Positions 43,524 to 51,719 of a stretch of 64,000 bases of DNA are shown one piece after another. Below the pieces are notes generated by a model. The model was not told the DNA's origin and made no database searches. It was given only the letters and a program-made list of their open reading frames with translations. This stretch comes from G963667675 sp965197565 (GTDB lineage Bacteria; Chloroflexota; Dehalococcoidia; Lucifugimonadales; UBA3495). The stretch's first letter is position 1. Each line of letters begins with the position of its first letter. The stretch covers positions 434,001 through 498,000 of the forward strand of contig CBDANK010000004.1 of the NCBI GenBank assembly GCA_965197565.1, written 5' to 3'. A program made the position numbers and the translations under genes.

Positions 43524-45257
43524 ATGAGATTTAAGGCAACTAGTCTGCATCCACTTCTGGTCCTGCTCGCCGTGGCAATGGCGTCGGTCCTCTTCGTTGC
43601 CGCCTGCGGCGGCGGAGGCGAGGCCACCGCAGTACCCGAGGTCATGGAAGAAACCATGGCCACCGACGAAGGCGAGGCCGCGGAGGAAGATCTGGCCGAG
43701 CTGGGCCAGGGTGTCGTGATCGAGGGGTCCCTCGAGGAGGAGGAGATCGCTGAACTCGGCGAGGGAGTCGTAGTCGCCGAGGAGGCCGAAACGGCCATGG
43801 CTAGCGAGGAGGGCGCCCCGCGGAGGGGCGGCACCCTTACGGTGGGGATTGTGGCCGACCACGTGTCGTTGGACCCGCCCTGGAATGCGTCGGTCGTTGA
43901 CATCGGTCTTACCCAGTCCCTCTATGACAACCTGCTCATGATCCAGCCGGACCTGTCGGTGAAGCCGGAATTAGCCACTTCCTGGGAGGCTAACGGCGAC
44001 CTCTCATCCTACACCTTTCACCTGCGCAAGGGCGTGAAGTTCCATCACGGGAAGGATTTCAAGGCCGAGGACGTGCTCTTCACCTTCAACCGGCTGTTGG
44101 ACCCGGTGTTGGACTCTCCGGCGCGGTCCACCTTCGAAACCATCAAGGATATGACAATTATCGACGACTATACTATCCGCTTCGACCTCACCGGACCCAA
44201 CGCGTTCTTCCCGGAGTCCACCTCGATCTACCAAGCACGGATTCTCCCCGCCGATGTGGATGTCGATCGGCTGACCTTGGAGGAATTCGGCACTGGCCCC
44301 TTCAAGATTTTGGAGCACGAGCCGGGCATACGCACCACGATGGTGAGGAACGAGGACTACTGGGAGGAGGGCAAGCCCTACCTGGATGAGATGATCTACT
44401 TGAATATCAAGGAGGCCGCAACCCGGGCCGAGGCGCTTAAGAACGGCGACGTGGACGTGGTATATCAACTGGAACCCCAGAGCGTCGCCGATATTGAGGC
44501 CCATCCCGACACTACGGTGATCAAAGCGGCCAGCTTGTCCTGGATTGGAATGGACATGGACAACAGGGTGCCGCCCTTCGACAACATCCTGGTCCGGAAG
44601 GCGATGCAAGCGGTGACGGACCGGGACTTCCTGCGGCAAGCGGCCATGCTGGGCCTGGGCGCCAATGCTTACCACCAAATACCGCCCAACGACGTGCGCT
44701 TCGCGCCGCAGTATGCGCCCCCGGAGTACAACGTCGAGCTGGCCAAGTCCCTTCTGGCCGAGGCCGGCTACCCCGATGGGATCGACATAACCCTGTTCAC
44801 ATCCGACGTAGGAGCAGGGATGATCGAAATGGCGGTGGCATACAAAGAGCTTGCCGAGCCCGCCGGCATCCGGGTGGAAATCCAGCGGACCTCTCCTGAC
44901 GGGTACTGGGACGCTGTCTGGACGGTAGAGCCGTTCACTATGGTCTTCTGGTTCGGCCGGGCCAATCCGGACCAAGCCCTGAGCATCCAGCTATTGAGCA
45001 CCTCCAGTTGGAATGCGCCGCGCTACAACAACCCGGTGTTTGACGATCTGGTCATCCGGGCCCGGGGGGAGAAGCTCGAACAGCAGAAGGAGACCTACGC
45101 GGAGATTCAGCGCATCCTGATCGACGAAGTGCCGCAAATAATAGTGGCCTTCCAACCGTGGCTTTACGGCGCCCGCAACAACCTGCGGGGTGTAGAGCCC
45201 CATCCGCTGGGCTGGGGGCTGTTCCAGGACGGGTGGTTCGTCGCTGACGAATCATAG
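43524..45257 (+). CDS. Peptide/nickel ABC transporter substrate-binding lipoprotein
   Basis: SBP_bac_5 (DppA/OppA-like) protein, 577 residues. The lipobox LFVAACGGGG is followed by an unusually acidic linker (residues 35-100, EEDLAELGQGVVIEGSLEEE, repeated as EEEEIAELGEGVVV). The binding domain begins GGTLTVGIVADHVSLDPPWN. Family signatures: LRKGVKFHHGKDFKAEDVLF, FGTGPFKILEHEPG and PYLDEMIYLNI. It captures oligopeptides or other solutes outside the membrane. ATTAAGGAGACAGCC leads into the ATG. It is first of the dpp-type cluster; a 215-bp gap with its own promoter-like site separates it from the permeases. Confidence 0.93.
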   Translation: MRFKATSLHPLLVLLAVAMASVLFVAACGGGGEATAVPEVMEETMATDEGEAAEEDLAELGQGVVIEGSLEEEEIAELGEGVVVAEEAETAMASEEGAPRRGGTLTVGIVADHVSLDPPWNASVVDIGLTQSLYDNLLMIQPDLSVKPELATSWEANGDLSSYTFHLRKGVKFHHGKDFKAEDVLFTFNRLLDPVLDSPARSTFETIKDMTIIDDYTIRFDLTGPNAFFPESTSIYQARILPADVDVDRLTLEEFGTGPFKILEHEPGIRTTMVRNEDYWEEGKPYLDEMIYLNIKEAATRAEALKNGDVDVVYQLEPQSVADIEAHPDTTVIKAASLSWIGMDMDNRVPPFDNILVRKAMQAVTDRDFLRQAAMLGLGANAYHQIPPNDVRFAPQYAPPEYNVELAKSLLAEAGYPDGIDITLFTSDVGAGMIEMAVAYKELAEPAGIRVEIQRTSPDGYWDAVWTVEPFTMVFWFGRANPDQALSIQLLSTSSWNAPRYNNPVFDDLVIRARGEKLEQQKETYAEIQRILIDEVPQIIVAFQPWLYGARNNLRGVEPHPLGWGLFQDGWFVADES

Positions 45258-45271
45258 GATTTTCTATGATT
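45250..45271. terminator. Hairpin over the stop codon of the binding-protein gene
   Basis: aatcatag-gatttt-ctatgatt, an 8-bp perfect stem that includes the TAG stop. No T-run follows; it may slow 3' decay, keeping binding-protein mRNA in excess over the permeases. Confidence 0.3.
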
Positions 45272-45282
45272 CAATTGCGGGG

Positions 45283-45311
45283 TTGACAAACATAAAATGG
45301 TCTGATAGCGT
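45283..45311 (+). promoter_or_regulatory. Putative promoter of the permease-ATPase genes
   Basis: TTGACA at 45283-45288, 17 bases, TAGCGT at 45306-45311. A hairpin, gcctgcgg/ccgcaggc (45336-45343 with 45356-45363), follows in the leader and could attenuate transcription. Confidence 0.4.
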
Positions 45312-45472
45312 TACCGTCCTAAGCCTTGATACCACGCCTGCGGCTGAATAGCAGACCGCAGGCTCGACAGACCCCGTAAATCCCCACGAGATAATAAGTT
45401 TATTGTCTAAACGAGGGGTGCTTTCCACAGAATGCTCTGTCCCGAAGACGCTGCTTAGAGGTTGGTGATCTA

Positions 45473-46417
45473 ATGGCACGCTTCCTGATGGTGCGGGCAG
45501 CTCTGATCGTTGCCACCTTGCTGATGGTTTCCCTGGCCATCTTCGTTATCACGGAGATATTGCCGGGTGACGTGGCCACTAAGATCCTGGGGCAGTTTGC
45601 CACGGAACAGAACGTCAAAAACCTCCGCGAAGAATTGGGCTTGGACCGCCCTGCTCCGGAGCGGTACGGGAGTTGGGTCTGGGGTGTGGTGCGGGGCGAC
45701 TTTGGCGACTCATTGGTGCAGAGAAGGGCCATTTCGGAGATTGTGCTGCACCGGTTATGGCCATCAGTATACCTTGCTATATTCGCCTTCCTGATAGCGG
45801 TGCCATCGGCGATCCTGGTTGGCATTTGGGCCGGGGTGCGCCCGAACTCAAAGGGCGACCGAATTGTTAGCGCTGTTGGCATGGTGGGCATATCTTTGCC
45901 GGAGTTCGTCACCGGACTTCTGTTAATGATTATCTTCTCTTCGACGTTTCATCTATTACCATCCACCAGTTCCATACCTCGAGGTGAGACTCCCCTAACC
46001 AACCCGCAGATCTTGGTATTGCCGACGCTCACTCTTACCGCTGTGTTGTTCGCTTACGTCATGCGAATGACGCGGGCCAGCGTGATCGAGGTGATGGAGT
46101 CCCATTATGTCAGGGCGGCTATTCTAAAGGGCCTTCCGATGCGACGGGTCATATTCCGACACGTCGTTCCCAACGCGATGCTGCCAACTATAAGCATCAT
46201 CGCAGCCAACACCGGGTGGTTGTTAGGCGGGCTCATCATCGTTGAAAACGTTTTTGCCTATCCGGGCCTGGGACAGTTGCTATTGTCGTCGATTCTTACC
46301 CGTGACACTCCTTTGTTGCAGGCCACGACGATGGTGATTGCCGCAAGCTATGCCGTAAGCAACCTGCTGGCAGACATTAGCTACGGGTTCTTGGACCCGA
46401 GAATAAGGGTGGCCTAA
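45473..46417 (+). CDS. Peptide ABC transporter permease, DppB-like
   Basis: Permease of 314 residues. An N-terminal helix, a periplasmic segment (EEL-GLDRPAPERYG) and five more helices follow the DppB/OppB pattern. The EAA loop that contacts the ATPase is SVIEVMESHYVRAAILKGLP, then the conserved RRVIFRHVVPNAMLPTISII. Two bases separate it from the next gene. Confidence 0.93.
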   Translation: MARFLMVRAALIVATLLMVSLAIFVITEILPGDVATKILGQFATEQNVKNLREELGLDRPAPERYGSWVWGVVRGDFGDSLVQRRAISEIVLHRLWPSVYLAIFAFLIAVPSAILVGIWAGVRPNSKGDRIVSAVGMVGISLPEFVTGLLLMIIFSSTFHLLPSTSSIPRGETPLTNPQILVLPTLTLTAVLFAYVMRMTRASVIEVMESHYVRAAILKGLPMRRVIFRHVVPNAMLPTISIIAANTGWLLGGLIIVENVFAYPGLGQLLLSSILTRDTPLLQATTMVIAASYAVSNLLADISYGFLDPRIRVA

Positions 46418-46418
46418 T

Positions 46419-47408
46419 ATGGCATTTTCAGTATCTGCGGACGAGCTCCGCGTTGGTGTGCCTCGTGTCGCTGGGGCTGCGCTCTCTGCCACACACTATA
46501 GGGCGCGTGAGTTCCTGCGGCTCTCCCTGTCCACAACGGCCGGACGCATAGGGCTGCCCATTGTATTGATCCACGTTTTCGTGGCAATTTTCGGCCCGTT
46601 GCTGGCGCCTTACTCCGCCACCGAGTTCCATCTTTTCCCCTACTTTCCCAAAGAGGACCAGCTTGCGGGACCCTCGTCGACGTACTGGCTGGGGACCGAC
46701 CAGTATGGACGAGACGTTTTCAGCCGTGTGCTGTCCGGTGCCGGCTCGTTGATAACGATATCGCTGGTCGGCGCGTTGTTGGGCATTTTCCTGGGTACAG
46801 TGATAGGGATGGGGAGCGGCTACAAGGGGGGCAGGATTGACGAGTTGGTGATGCGCGTCATGGACGGCATCATGGCCTTCCCCTCGTTGTTGCTGGCCCT
46901 TCTGATACTGTCCACCATAGGCGCTAGGCAAGCGCCGTGGGGCTGGCTCGATGCGTACTGGGAACCGGTGCTGATCATAGCTACAGTAGGCACTGTCTTC
47001 ACCCCTAGCGTGGCCCGTGTGATGCGGAGTGTCACCTTGAAGGCGAAGAACCTGGAATTCGTGATGAGCGCTCGTCTACGAGGAGAGTCCGGGGCCTACA
47101 TCGTTTTCAGGGAAATTCTGCCCAACGCGTTGCCGATCCTAGCTGTCGAGCTCTCGGTACGGTTGAGCTACTCAATCCTCATCGTATCCTCCCTGGGATT
47201 CCTGGGACTGGGAGTGCAACCACCCTCGCCCGACTGGGGCCTTATGATCGGCGAGAGCCGTCAGTTCATAGCCTCCGCGCCTTGGATGACACTGGCGCCG
47301 GCAGGTGCGGTCGCTTCGCTGGTGGTAGGCGTTAATCTGCTGACCGATGGTATCAAACAAGCCAGCGGGCTCCCCCGAGAGGTCACATCCTCTGTCGGAG
47401 CCGTATAG
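46419..47408 (+). CDS. Peptide ABC transporter permease, DppC-like
   Basis: Permease of 329 residues. The N-terminal cytoplasmic stretch is followed by helix IGLPIVLIHVFVAIFGPLLA. The DppC signature YWLGTDQYGRDVFSRVLSGA is clear, as is the EAA-type loop KNLEFVMSARLRGESGAYIV, then FREILPNALPILAVELSVRL. It ends one base before the ATPase start. It pairs with the DppB-like protein to form the channel. Confidence 0.93.
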   Translation: MAFSVSADELRVGVPRVAGAALSATHYRAREFLRLSLSTTAGRIGLPIVLIHVFVAIFGPLLAPYSATEFHLFPYFPKEDQLAGPSSTYWLGTDQYGRDVFSRVLSGAGSLITISLVGALLGIFLGTVIGMGSGYKGGRIDELVMRVMDGIMAFPSLLLALLILSTIGARQAPWGWLDAYWEPVLIIATVGTVFTPSVARVMRSVTLKAKNLEFVMSARLRGESGAYIVFREILPNALPILAVELSVRLSYSILIVSSLGFLGLGVQPPSPDWGLMIGESRQFIASAPWMTLAPAGAVASLVVGVNLLTDGIKQASGLPREVTSSVGAV

Positions 47409-47409
47409 T

Positions 47410-49527
47410 ATGAGTAGTCAAGCACCCACTGGAACACCGCTGCTCCAAGTGGATAACCTAGCTGTTACCTTTTTCACGCCCCGGGGCACCGTCCGTGCGG
47501 TAAGGGACGCGTCGATGTCGGTGAGTCGCGGCGAGGTGCTGGGTGTCGTGGGCGAGTCGGGGTGCGGCAAATCGACCACCGCTTTCGCCGTCATGGGCTA
47601 TTTGCCCGGTGTTACGCAGGTCGACGGACAGATCATCTTCGATGGCCAAGATATTGCGCAAATGGGCGCGGCAGAATTGCGCCACCTGCGAGGCAACCGC
47701 ATTGCGATGGTATACCAGGACCCGGCAACATCGCTGAATCCAACCATGCGCGTGGGACCGCAGCTCCAGGAGGTGCTGCGCGAACACCTGGATATGGACG
47801 CGGGTCAGACCCACCGCCGGACGGTGGAGCTGTTCGAGAGTGTCCGGCTGGCGGACCCGGAGGCGGTTGGCCGCCGCTATCCCCACGAGTTGAGTGGCGG
47901 TATGCAGCAACGGGTGGTCATCGCCATGGCGTTGGCCTGTGAGCCGGACCTGCTGATCATGGACGAACCGACGACGGGGTTGGACGTCACGACGGAAGCG
48001 ACGATCCTCGAGTTGGTGGTGGACCTCAAGCAGCGTCTTAATGCGGGAATTCTATACGTGACCCACAACCTGGGAGTGATCGCCGCCGTCGCCGACCGTG
48101 TAGTGGTGATGTACGCCGGAGAAACGGTGGAACAGGCCCCGGTGCGGGAGTTGTTCAAGGAGTCCAAGCATCCATATACCGCTGGATTGCTGAACTGTGT
48201 TCCCAAAGCCCCCGGTGCGTCAGGGGATGTACTTCAGCTTAGCCGCATCCCGGGTTCGGTCTACCCAGCGGCCCTGCCTGCGCCGAACGCTTGTCTTTTC
48301 GAGGCCCGGTGTCCCATAGCCCGGGAGTCGTGTAGGACCCAGGCGCCGCCTGTGGTGAACGCCAGGGCTGGACATTTGGCGCGGTGCTTGTATCCGAGTG
48401 ATGTCACTCCGGGGGTTTGGGGTGAGTTGGACACGAGTGTCGAAACGGAGCGCACCCAGAAAGCGCCGGTGTTGACGGCAAAGGGTATGCGCCGTTTCTA
48501 CGGGAATTGGGGGCGCAAGTATATCTTCTTTGGCCCGCGGGTCCGGCCTCCCGTCCGTGCGGTTACCGATGTGGACTTCAACGTGGGGTTGGGCCGTACC
48601 TTGGGAATCGTGGGCGAAAGCGGTTCGGGCAAGACCACGGCTGCGCGGGCTATCGTGGGGTTGGTGGCCCGGGACCGGGGTAGCTTGCAGCTACAGGACA
48701 ATGAGTTGGCCCCGGCAGTGGAAAACAGGACCCGCGATCAACGCGCCGCCATGCGCATGGTGTTTCAGAACCCTCAAGCCTCGCTCAACCCAAAGCTGGC
48801 CGTCCGTCATGCCATCGTCAGGGCGTTGCGCAAGTTCTCGGGACTGAATAAAAAAGAGAGCGAGCAACGCGCCGGAGAGTTGTTGCAATCTGTGGGGCTG
48901 GACCCAGGCTACCTGAGAAGGCATCCGGGTGAGTTGAGCGGTGGAGAGCAGCAGCGCGTGGCTCTAGCCGGTGCTTTCGCAGCCTCTCCGGAAATCGTCG
49001 TTGCCGACGAGGCCGTCTCTGCACTGGATGTGTCCGTCCAAGCTCAAGTGCTGAACCTGTTGCGCTCTCACCAAGAGGAGACTAACACTTCCTACGTCTT
49101 CATTACCCATGATCTAGGCGTGGTGCGCTACCTTTCTGACGACATCTTGGTGCTCTATGCGGGGCATGTAGCCGAGTCGGGACCAGCCAAAAAGGTCTTG
49201 AATGTACCGTCTCACCCCTACACCGAGGCATTGATGTCGGCAGCGCCTATACCCGATCCTGACGCGGAGCCTGCGGTGATCAGATTGCCGGGGGCCGTGC
49301 CCACCATGCGGGCGAGATTCGAAGGCTGCTTCTTTGCCGGACGTTGTCCGCGAAAGATCGGACCGATATGCGACACTACCCCGCCTCCGGCGGTTACGAC
49401 GCCCGAAGAGGACCACGTAATCTATTGCCACATCCCGTTGGACGAGTTGACCCGGCTACAGGAGAACGGGGTGGCGCCGGTGCGGGTTGCTCAGGAAGAC
49501 TCTATGGTGGAAAGCCCCGCCGGGTAA
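47410..49527 (+). CDS. Fused DppD-DppF-type peptide ABC transporter ATPase
   Basis: Protein of 705 residues holding two complete nucleotide-binding domains. Domain 1 (about 10-330): Walker A GESGCGKST, signature LSGGMQQR, Walker B LLIMDEPTTGLD, and a Cys-rich oligopeptide C-terminal segment (CLFEARCPIARESC). Domain 2 (about 355-690): Walker A GESGSGKT, signature LSGGEQQR, Walker B VVADEAVSALD and a second Cys-rich segment CFFAGRCPRKIGPIC. The second Walker B has Ala where Pro is usual. I chose ATG at 47410 because it directly follows the permease stop. It replaces the two separate ATPases of classical Dpp/Opp systems. Confidence 0.93.
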   Translation: MSSQAPTGTPLLQVDNLAVTFFTPRGTVRAVRDASMSVSRGEVLGVVGESGCGKSTTAFAVMGYLPGVTQVDGQIIFDGQDIAQMGAAELRHLRGNRIAMVYQDPATSLNPTMRVGPQLQEVLREHLDMDAGQTHRRTVELFESVRLADPEAVGRRYPHELSGGMQQRVVIAMALACEPDLLIMDEPTTGLDVTTEATILELVVDLKQRLNAGILYVTHNLGVIAAVADRVVVMYAGETVEQAPVRELFKESKHPYTAGLLNCVPKAPGASGDVLQLSRIPGSVYPAALPAPNACLFEARCPIARESCRTQAPPVVNARAGHLARCLYPSDVTPGVWGELDTSVETERTQKAPVLTAKGMRRFYGNWGRKYIFFGPRVRPPVRAVTDVDFNVGLGRTLGIVGESGSGKTTAARAIVGLVARDRGSLQLQDNELAPAVENRTRDQRAAMRMVFQNPQASLNPKLAVRHAIVRALRKFSGLNKKESEQRAGELLQSVGLDPGYLRRHPGELSGGEQQRVALAGAFAASPEIVVADEAVSALDVSVQAQVLNLLRSHQEETNTSYVFITHDLGVVRYLSDDILVLYAGHVAESGPAKKVLNVPSHPYTEALMSAAPIPDPDAEPAVIRLPGAVPTMRARFEGCFFAGRCPRKIGPICDTTPPPAVTTPEEDHVIYCHIPLDELTRLQENGVAPVRVAQEDSMVESPAG

Positions 49528-49574
49528 GCGCGCCCCAAGACCGTTAGCCCCTTCCCACGGCCTATTAGTCATCC

Positions 49575-49597
49575 GTATAACGCCAATGGCGTTATAC
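49575..49597. terminator. Inverted repeat behind the peptide-transport operon
   Basis: gtataacgcc-aat-ggcgttatac, a 10-bp perfect stem about 50 bases past the stop. Only TTG follows, so it may be a REP-like hairpin or a weak terminator. Confidence 0.4.
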
Positions 49598-49758
49598 TTG
49601 TTGCGACGTCCCTTCTATAAGAGAAGCGCTGGCTGCTTCTCGTCGCTGCATCGGGCCTTCCTCGGACCGCCTAACTCCGCGCCGCCGGCGACCGTATAGC
49701 CAGGGCCGGAAGGATAGCTGCCAAGGCGACCTCGGCGGACCCGGACCCGGTCTTCGCC

Positions 49759-51156
49759 TCAGTTCCAAGACCAGAAAGCCAGGACTCCTGGGGCTATATT
49801 GCGGGGAGCCTCCGCCCCGGTAGCATCCAGTATGAACACCCGGTCTCCGGTCGGAGTGGCCCCGTTGCCTCCACCCAGGGTCTCCTCCGCGATTCCGGCC
49901 ACTACCAAGCGGGTGCCGTCAGGCGACCAAGGCGAGTGAGAATAAGCATATTGGTCGAAGAAACTCAACATAGTGAAGACATTGCTGGAGGGCTGGAACC
50001 GGATTAGCTGATTGGCCGGCCCACCGGAGTTGGCGGATACTTTCCAGTCAAATGATCGAGCCTCGATGTCAAGGACAACCCAAGAGATCCGGTCCCCTTG
50101 CGGGGACCAGTGGAACGCAAGTATCGGGCCATCGCCAATGGTCTTCACTTGCCCCCCGTCGGCGGACACCACCCGCAATCGCTCGAAAACTCCTCTCGAG
50201 GGGTCCAATTGATCGGCTATCGCTATTTCTTGACCGTCGGGAGACCAGGTGAACGCGGCCAGCATTCCCACTTCCAATATGTTTCTTCCTTGCTCCGGGT
50301 TGTTGACCGGCGCGACCAATAACGATGCGGCCGTCTCTGTGACATCAGTGTAAGCGAACCGCTCTCCATCCGGCGAAAATGCTGGCGCCCTGAAAAATCC
50401 CCTGGCCGTTGTCAAGGGTACCGGCGCTTCATCGAAGGGTCTCCGGGCCAGATTGACTTCCTGTCTAACATGGATGAGCAAGGCGCTGCTGTCGGCGGCC
50501 CAGTGGTAATACAGAGGCGCTCCTGTCGCTAGGGCTTTGGGCTCACCCTCGGCCAAAGTATCTAAAACGAAGAGCGTCTGCTTCTGTGAGTCATTTGCCA
50601 GAAACGCCAAATACCGGCTGTCGGGAGACCAATACAGATAGTGCGGCGCTCCTCGGGCGATCTGCGCCGGGACCGGGTTTTTGTAGACCGTCTGAGTCCT
50701 AGCGGTTTCGACATCGATTACCTCAAGGGTTACGCGCGTTTCGACATCAGAAACGCTCACCCGGGATGCCGCTATCTTGGTTCCATCGGGCGACCAGGTT
50801 GGCCATGCATAGTAATTGTTCAAATCAAGGGGTTGAGCCAGTACCGGGCCTGAGGACCCCACGCCCGTCTGGATGCCGCCGGTAAGCCTGCGCAGGTTAT
50901 CTCCGTCAGGACCGATAGTGAAAAGCTCTCCGGTGGCGCTGACGGCCGCTATCCGGTTCACGGATACTTCACGCTCCTCGGACGATAATGCTGTGCTGGA
51001 ATCTGTGGGCGGCGTCTCGGAAACATCTCTGGCCTCCCCGTCACGCTGGCACGCCGCAGCCGCAAGAACAGCCAGTGCCATAGCGCCCCATATCGCGCCG
51101 CACCGGATCCGGGTGCAGGCCTGTTCCCACCTTCCAACGGAGCCGCGAACTTCCAA
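49759..51156 (-). CDS. TolB-like beta-propeller lipoprotein
   Basis: Protein of 465 residues. The signal peptide ends LAVLAAAACQRDG (lipobox). The mature part has repeated WD40-like/PD40 blades: AWPTWSPDGTKIAASR, LYWSPDSRYLAFLAND, PAFSPDGERFAYTDV, FTWSPDGQEIAIADQ, FHWSPQGDRISWVV and SPWSPDGTRLVVAGI. The W-S-P-D-G repeats are those of TolB-type propellers, which bind peptides or proteins. The start is uncertain: TTG at 51154-51156 is used here; GTG or ATG codons nearer the signal peptide are possible. Anchored outside the membrane; ligand unknown. Confidence 0.8.
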   Translation of the reverse strand: MEVRGSVGRWEQACTRIRCGAIWGAMALAVLAAAACQRDGEARDVSETPPTDSSTALSSEEREVSVNRIAAVSATGELFTIGPDGDNLRRLTGGIQTGVGSSGPVLAQPLDLNNYYAWPTWSPDGTKIAASRVSVSDVETRVTLEVIDVETARTQTVYKNPVPAQIARGAPHYLYWSPDSRYLAFLANDSQKQTLFVLDTLAEGEPKALATGAPLYYHWAADSSALLIHVRQEVNLARRPFDEAPVPLTTARGFFRAPAFSPDGERFAYTDVTETAASLLVAPVNNPEQGRNILEVGMLAAFTWSPDGQEIAIADQLDPSRGVFERLRVVSADGGQVKTIGDGPILAFHWSPQGDRISWVVLDIEARSFDWKVSANSGGPANQLIRFQPSSNVFTMLSFFDQYAYSHSPWSPDGTRLVVAGIAEETLGGGNGATPTGDRVFILDATGAEAPRNIAPGVLAFWSWN

Positions 51157-51284
51157 GCCTGCCCCCCACGTATGCTTGCAGCAATCGCCCCAAGGATAAC
51201 ACTAGGCAACACTAGCTAGCAACGCCGACAACCCCAGAGTCAGGGTCTTTTCATTCTCAGAAAATGTCATCCTGACCCCCACCC

Positions 51285-51400
51285 CTGTCATTCTGAGCCG
51301 CAGGCGAAGAATCTAAAAGCCTTCACCAAGAACCTGGTCTGAGAATCTAAGAAAAGGGGATGCAGTCAAGGGCTTTAGACCCCTCGCGGAGTTTATCTTG
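51285..51400 (-). repeat. Dispersed 'aatctaaa' repeat, inverted partner of 54358-54478
   Basis: Reads (plus strand) tgtcattctgagccgcaggc, gaagaatctaaaagccttca, ccaagaacctggtctgag and ctttagacccctcgcgg. The reverse complement matches 54358-54478 over most of its length. With that copy it brackets the obgE-nadD/pyrE operon. Confidence 0.7.
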
Positions 51401-51464
51401 AGCCCGAAAGCCGAAAGGCTCGGCCCCACCTTGGATATCTGCTCCAATTTAGTGTACAACTTCG

Positions 51465-51719
51465 CATATTTGTGGATAACCACCCTTGCTTCATGGGTTG
51501 TGGGACCGGCAACGTGCAAAAGCAGACAAGAAACTTTCCGCAAAGTTCCCCATCGCCGCCACCGCAGGATTCTATCAACACTATCCGGAGACTTATCCAA
51601 CCACAACACCCGTCGCTCCATGATAAAATGTCGCTAGCCCACAATTCACCAGCTTCAAGCATATCCGGTTATCCACACTTTCAACGTGCTTATTACTGTT
51701 ATTATCTATACACATAAAT
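51465..51719. promoter_or_regulatory. Region with two perfect DnaA boxes upstream of obgE
   Basis: TGTGGATAA at 51471-51479 and TTATCCACA at 51669-51677 are perfect DnaA boxes in opposite orientation. Near-matches lie at 51594 (TTATCCAAC) and 51707 (CTATACACA). The stretch before obgE (51690-51720) is unusually AT-rich. No dnaA, dnaN or gyr gene is adjacent. This could be DnaA control of obgE, or part of a replication origin. No gene lies in 51157-51719. Confidence 0.4.
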
